Source of the DNA: Sulfurimonadaceae bacterium
Lineage (GTDB): Bacteria; Campylobacterota; Campylobacteria; Campylobacterales; Sulfurimonadaceae
Direction of reading: 5' to 3'
DNA length: 6,876 nucleotides
Assembly (NCBI GenBank): GCA_030610325.1
Contig: JAUWRZ010000113.1
Span: forward strand, 1-6,876
Shown piece after piece: positions 5,813 to 6,876 of this stretch. The first letter of the stretch is position 1, and the number at the start of each line of letters is the position of its first letter. A program made the position numbers and the translations under genes. Under the pieces are notes generated by a model, which did not search any database, was not told the DNA's origin, and saw nothing but the letters and a program-made list of their open reading frames with translations.

Positions 5813-6547
5813 ATGCGAATCATATTTTTCTTATTGACACTAACAGCTTTTGCCTGGTCAAGTATCGGGAACGTCGGAGTCATCAAAGGCAATGCAACGG
5901 TTATGCGTAGCAGTGGCACACTTGAGGTCACGAACGGGATGGCCCTTGAGATCAGAGATGAGATCAAGACATCAGCCAAGTCACGTCTGCAGGTGATCTT
6001 AAAAGATGATACGGTCGTGACGATCGGACCGAACTCTACATTTATCTTTGATGATTATAACTTTGGTACTAAAGACAATAGTGTCGTCAAGATGCGTATA
6101 AAGTAAGGATTTTTCCGTTCGGTCACCGGGAAGATCGGTAAAATAGCGCCGGAACGTTTTAAGGTCAAGACCTCTTCGGCGACGATCGGTATCCGTGGTA
6201 CGGACTTTAGTGCCCTGGTAGCAGACAAACAAGAGACTATCACCTGTTATAAAGGTGGCATCGATGTCTCCATTGGGATGACCTCTATAGCAGTCGATGC
6301 GGGCATGATGCTCGACCTTGCCGGTGGAAAAGCAGTACTTAAGAAGTTTGATCATGGGAAGTCACAGAGTAAGGCTAAAAAAGCCAAGAGTAATTCTCGC
6401 AAGGCAGGAGTACAGAGTGTTGACGATGAGAGCGATGATAGTTCTCAGGTGGCAGTCGATCAGTTGGCCGATGTGACACAGCAGGAAGTCCAAAGTACCA
6501 ATGTGGGACATCTGGAAGATCCGACAGTCGGTTTTGAAGGGCGCTAA
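5813..6547 (+). pseudogene. Exported FecR-domain protein gene interrupted by an in-frame TAA
   Basis: An N-terminal signal peptide, MRIIFFLLTLTAFAWSS, leads into a FecR-type periplasmic domain (GNVGVIKGNATVMRSSG, then VVTIGPNSTFIFDDY). At codon 98 (6104-6106) a TAA stops the frame. The same frame then runs open for 146 more codons to the TAA at 6545-6547 and carries the rest of the FecR domain, including KIAPERFKVKT and the family hallmark ATIGIRGTDF. A linker rich in Lys then Asp/Ser follows (KSQSKAKKAKS, VDDESDD), and the tail is EDPTVGFEGR. Together they make about 243 residues, a normal length. One base change (for example AAA to TAA) explains the break; there is no frameshift. The 97-residue product alone would lack half the domain. 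The first 17 residues indicate export, and the lack of any cytoplasmic anti-sigma part argues against a classical FecR sigma regulator. Pseudogene, strain variant, readthrough or sequencing error are all possible. Confidence 0.85.
6104..6106 (+). other. In-frame TAA inside the FecR domain
   Basis: The TAA follows codons reading KMRIK and precedes codons reading GFFRSVTG. Both flanks are in the same frame and both belong to one FecR domain, so the interruption is a nonsense substitution and not an indel. The next ATG in frame is at 6278, past the domain hallmark, so re-initiation would not restore the domain. Confidence 0.9.
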
Positions 6548-6556
6548 GGCGCCTTT
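6537..6556 (+). terminator. GC-rich hairpin spanning the FecR stop codon, likely terminator
   Basis: AAGGGCGC (6537-6544) pairs with GCGCCTTT (6549-6556), with one G-T wobble, around the loop TAAG, which contains the TAA stop. The core of five GC pairs followed by TTT is the most terminator-like structure in the window, though the T-run is short. Confidence 0.65.
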
Positions 6557-6650
6557 GATCAAATATCAGAAGAAGCGATACTACACTTTCTAACACCCTC
6601 AGTGATGTTTTATAGTTTTTCCCATACAATAGGAGATCAATACTAAACAC

Positions 6651-6710
6651 AGGCATATAGGCATACTTTTGCATCGTTTTTTGTATGTTAGAACTGTAAG
6701 TCAATAGAGG
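6651..6710 (+). promoter_or_regulatory. Upstream region of the third lipoprotein gene
   Basis: A tandem octamer AGGCATAT/AGGCATAC occupies 6651-6666. A run of six T (6677-6682) is followed by a possible -10 box TATGTT at 6684-6689. AGAGG at 6706-6710 lies five bases before the ATG at 6716 and is a good ribosome binding site. The octamer ends 17 bases before the candidate -10, so it could be a regulator site or the -35 region. The promoter assignment is tentative; the ribosome binding site is solid. Confidence 0.4.
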
Positions 6711-6715
6711 TCGTT

Positions 6716-6876
6716 ATGAAAGTATTATCTACATTGTTACTGGCACTTGTGCTTATGTTCACAGCTTGTGGTGGCGGAGGTGCGGGAAACTCCGATGACG
6801 GCATCGAAGGCGGTGACGAATCCGCTGAGTTCTTATCAGTCTCTTTTAACTCCTCTGATGATCTTATCCCCATAGG
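6716..6876 (+). CDS. Third family lipoprotein, N-terminus only (cut by the window end)
   Basis: The 53 complete codons visible begin with a lipoprotein signal, MKVLSTLLLALVLMFTAC (acylated Cys at residue 18), then GGGGAGN, an acidic linker (DDGIEGGDESAE) and FLSVSFNSSDDLIPIG. The last segment matches FLSVPFTPAADTPIG and FLSVPFAPAADDVPIG of the two upstream lipoproteins at the same distance from the Cys, give or take a slightly longer linker, so this is a third paralogue. The rest, presumably Ig-like repeats, lies beyond the window. The linker is longer and more acidic than in its relatives. Family assignment is firm; everything downstream is inference. Confidence 0.85.
   Translation, partial: MKVLSTLLLALVLMFTACGGGGAGNSDDGIEGGDESAEFLSVSFNSSDDLIPI

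Noticed and set aside
6278..6547. Separate 89-codon gene starting at the ATG at 6278
   Set aside because: It is in the same frame as the FecR gene upstream, starts inside the FecR domain after the hallmark motif and has no ribosome binding site. It is the tail of the interrupted gene.
5813..6547. FecR frameshift as the explanation of the break
   Set aside because: The start at 5813 and the downstream segment are in the same frame (difference divisible by three), so the break is a nonsense codon and not an indel.
5813..6547. Classical FecR anti-sigma regulator of iron uptake
   Set aside because: The protein begins with a signal peptide directly followed by the periplasmic domain, lacks the cytoplasmic anti-sigma part and membrane helix, and no ECF sigma factor or TonB receptor gene lies in the window.
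1625..6876. CRISPR array, tRNA or insertion sequence in the window
   Set aside because: No short repeats with regular unique spacers, no cloverleaf-like sequence and no transposase or flanking target duplication were seen. The long repeats are in-frame protein domains.

Overview
The window most resembles the chromosome of a Campylobacterota (epsilonproteobacterial) sulfur oxidiser of the Sulfurovum/Sulfurimonas type. This rests on the character of the homoserine dehydrogenase, the AAGGA-type ribosome binding sites and the kind of Ig-like and FecR secreted proteins present. The assignment is inferred from recalled families and was not checked by a search. All supported genes lie on the + strand.

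Layout: (1) positions 2-1189 hold the 3' part of hom, a housekeeping homoserine dehydrogenase with a C-terminal ACT domain. (2) Positions 1190-1624 are a 435-base stretch with no convincing gene. Its first half is dense in inverted repeats and includes two tandem copies of a 33-base palindromic unit; its end carries a clear TATAAT promoter. (3) Positions 1625-3877 encode a 750-residue lipoprotein built almost entirely of Ig-like (Big_5/SbsA-type) repeats. (4) Positions 4026-5750 encode a 574-residue paralogue with the same N-terminal half but a different C-terminus. (5) Positions 5813-6547 encode an exported FecR-domain protein whose reading frame is broken by a single in-frame TAA at codon 98, with the frame fully intact on both sides. 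(6) From 6716 to the end of the window is the start of a third lipoprotein of the same family.

The accessory part is therefore a tandem family of envelope lipoproteins, each with a lipobox ending in Cys followed by a Gly-rich linker and a shared FLSVxF segment, interleaved with a periplasmic FecR-type protein. A reasonable inference is a cell-surface or periplasmic adhesion, matrix or sensing module, but nothing in the sequence fixes the ligand or function. The genes are separated by 62-168 bases, often with a hairpin at the stop codon and an own ribosome binding site, so they look like separately controlled neighbours more than one tight operon.

The points most worth a second look are the in-frame stop in the FecR gene, the three nearly identical Ig repeats in the first lipoprotein, the palindromic repeat block behind hom, and the recurrence of hairpins that contain the stop codon of the gene they follow.
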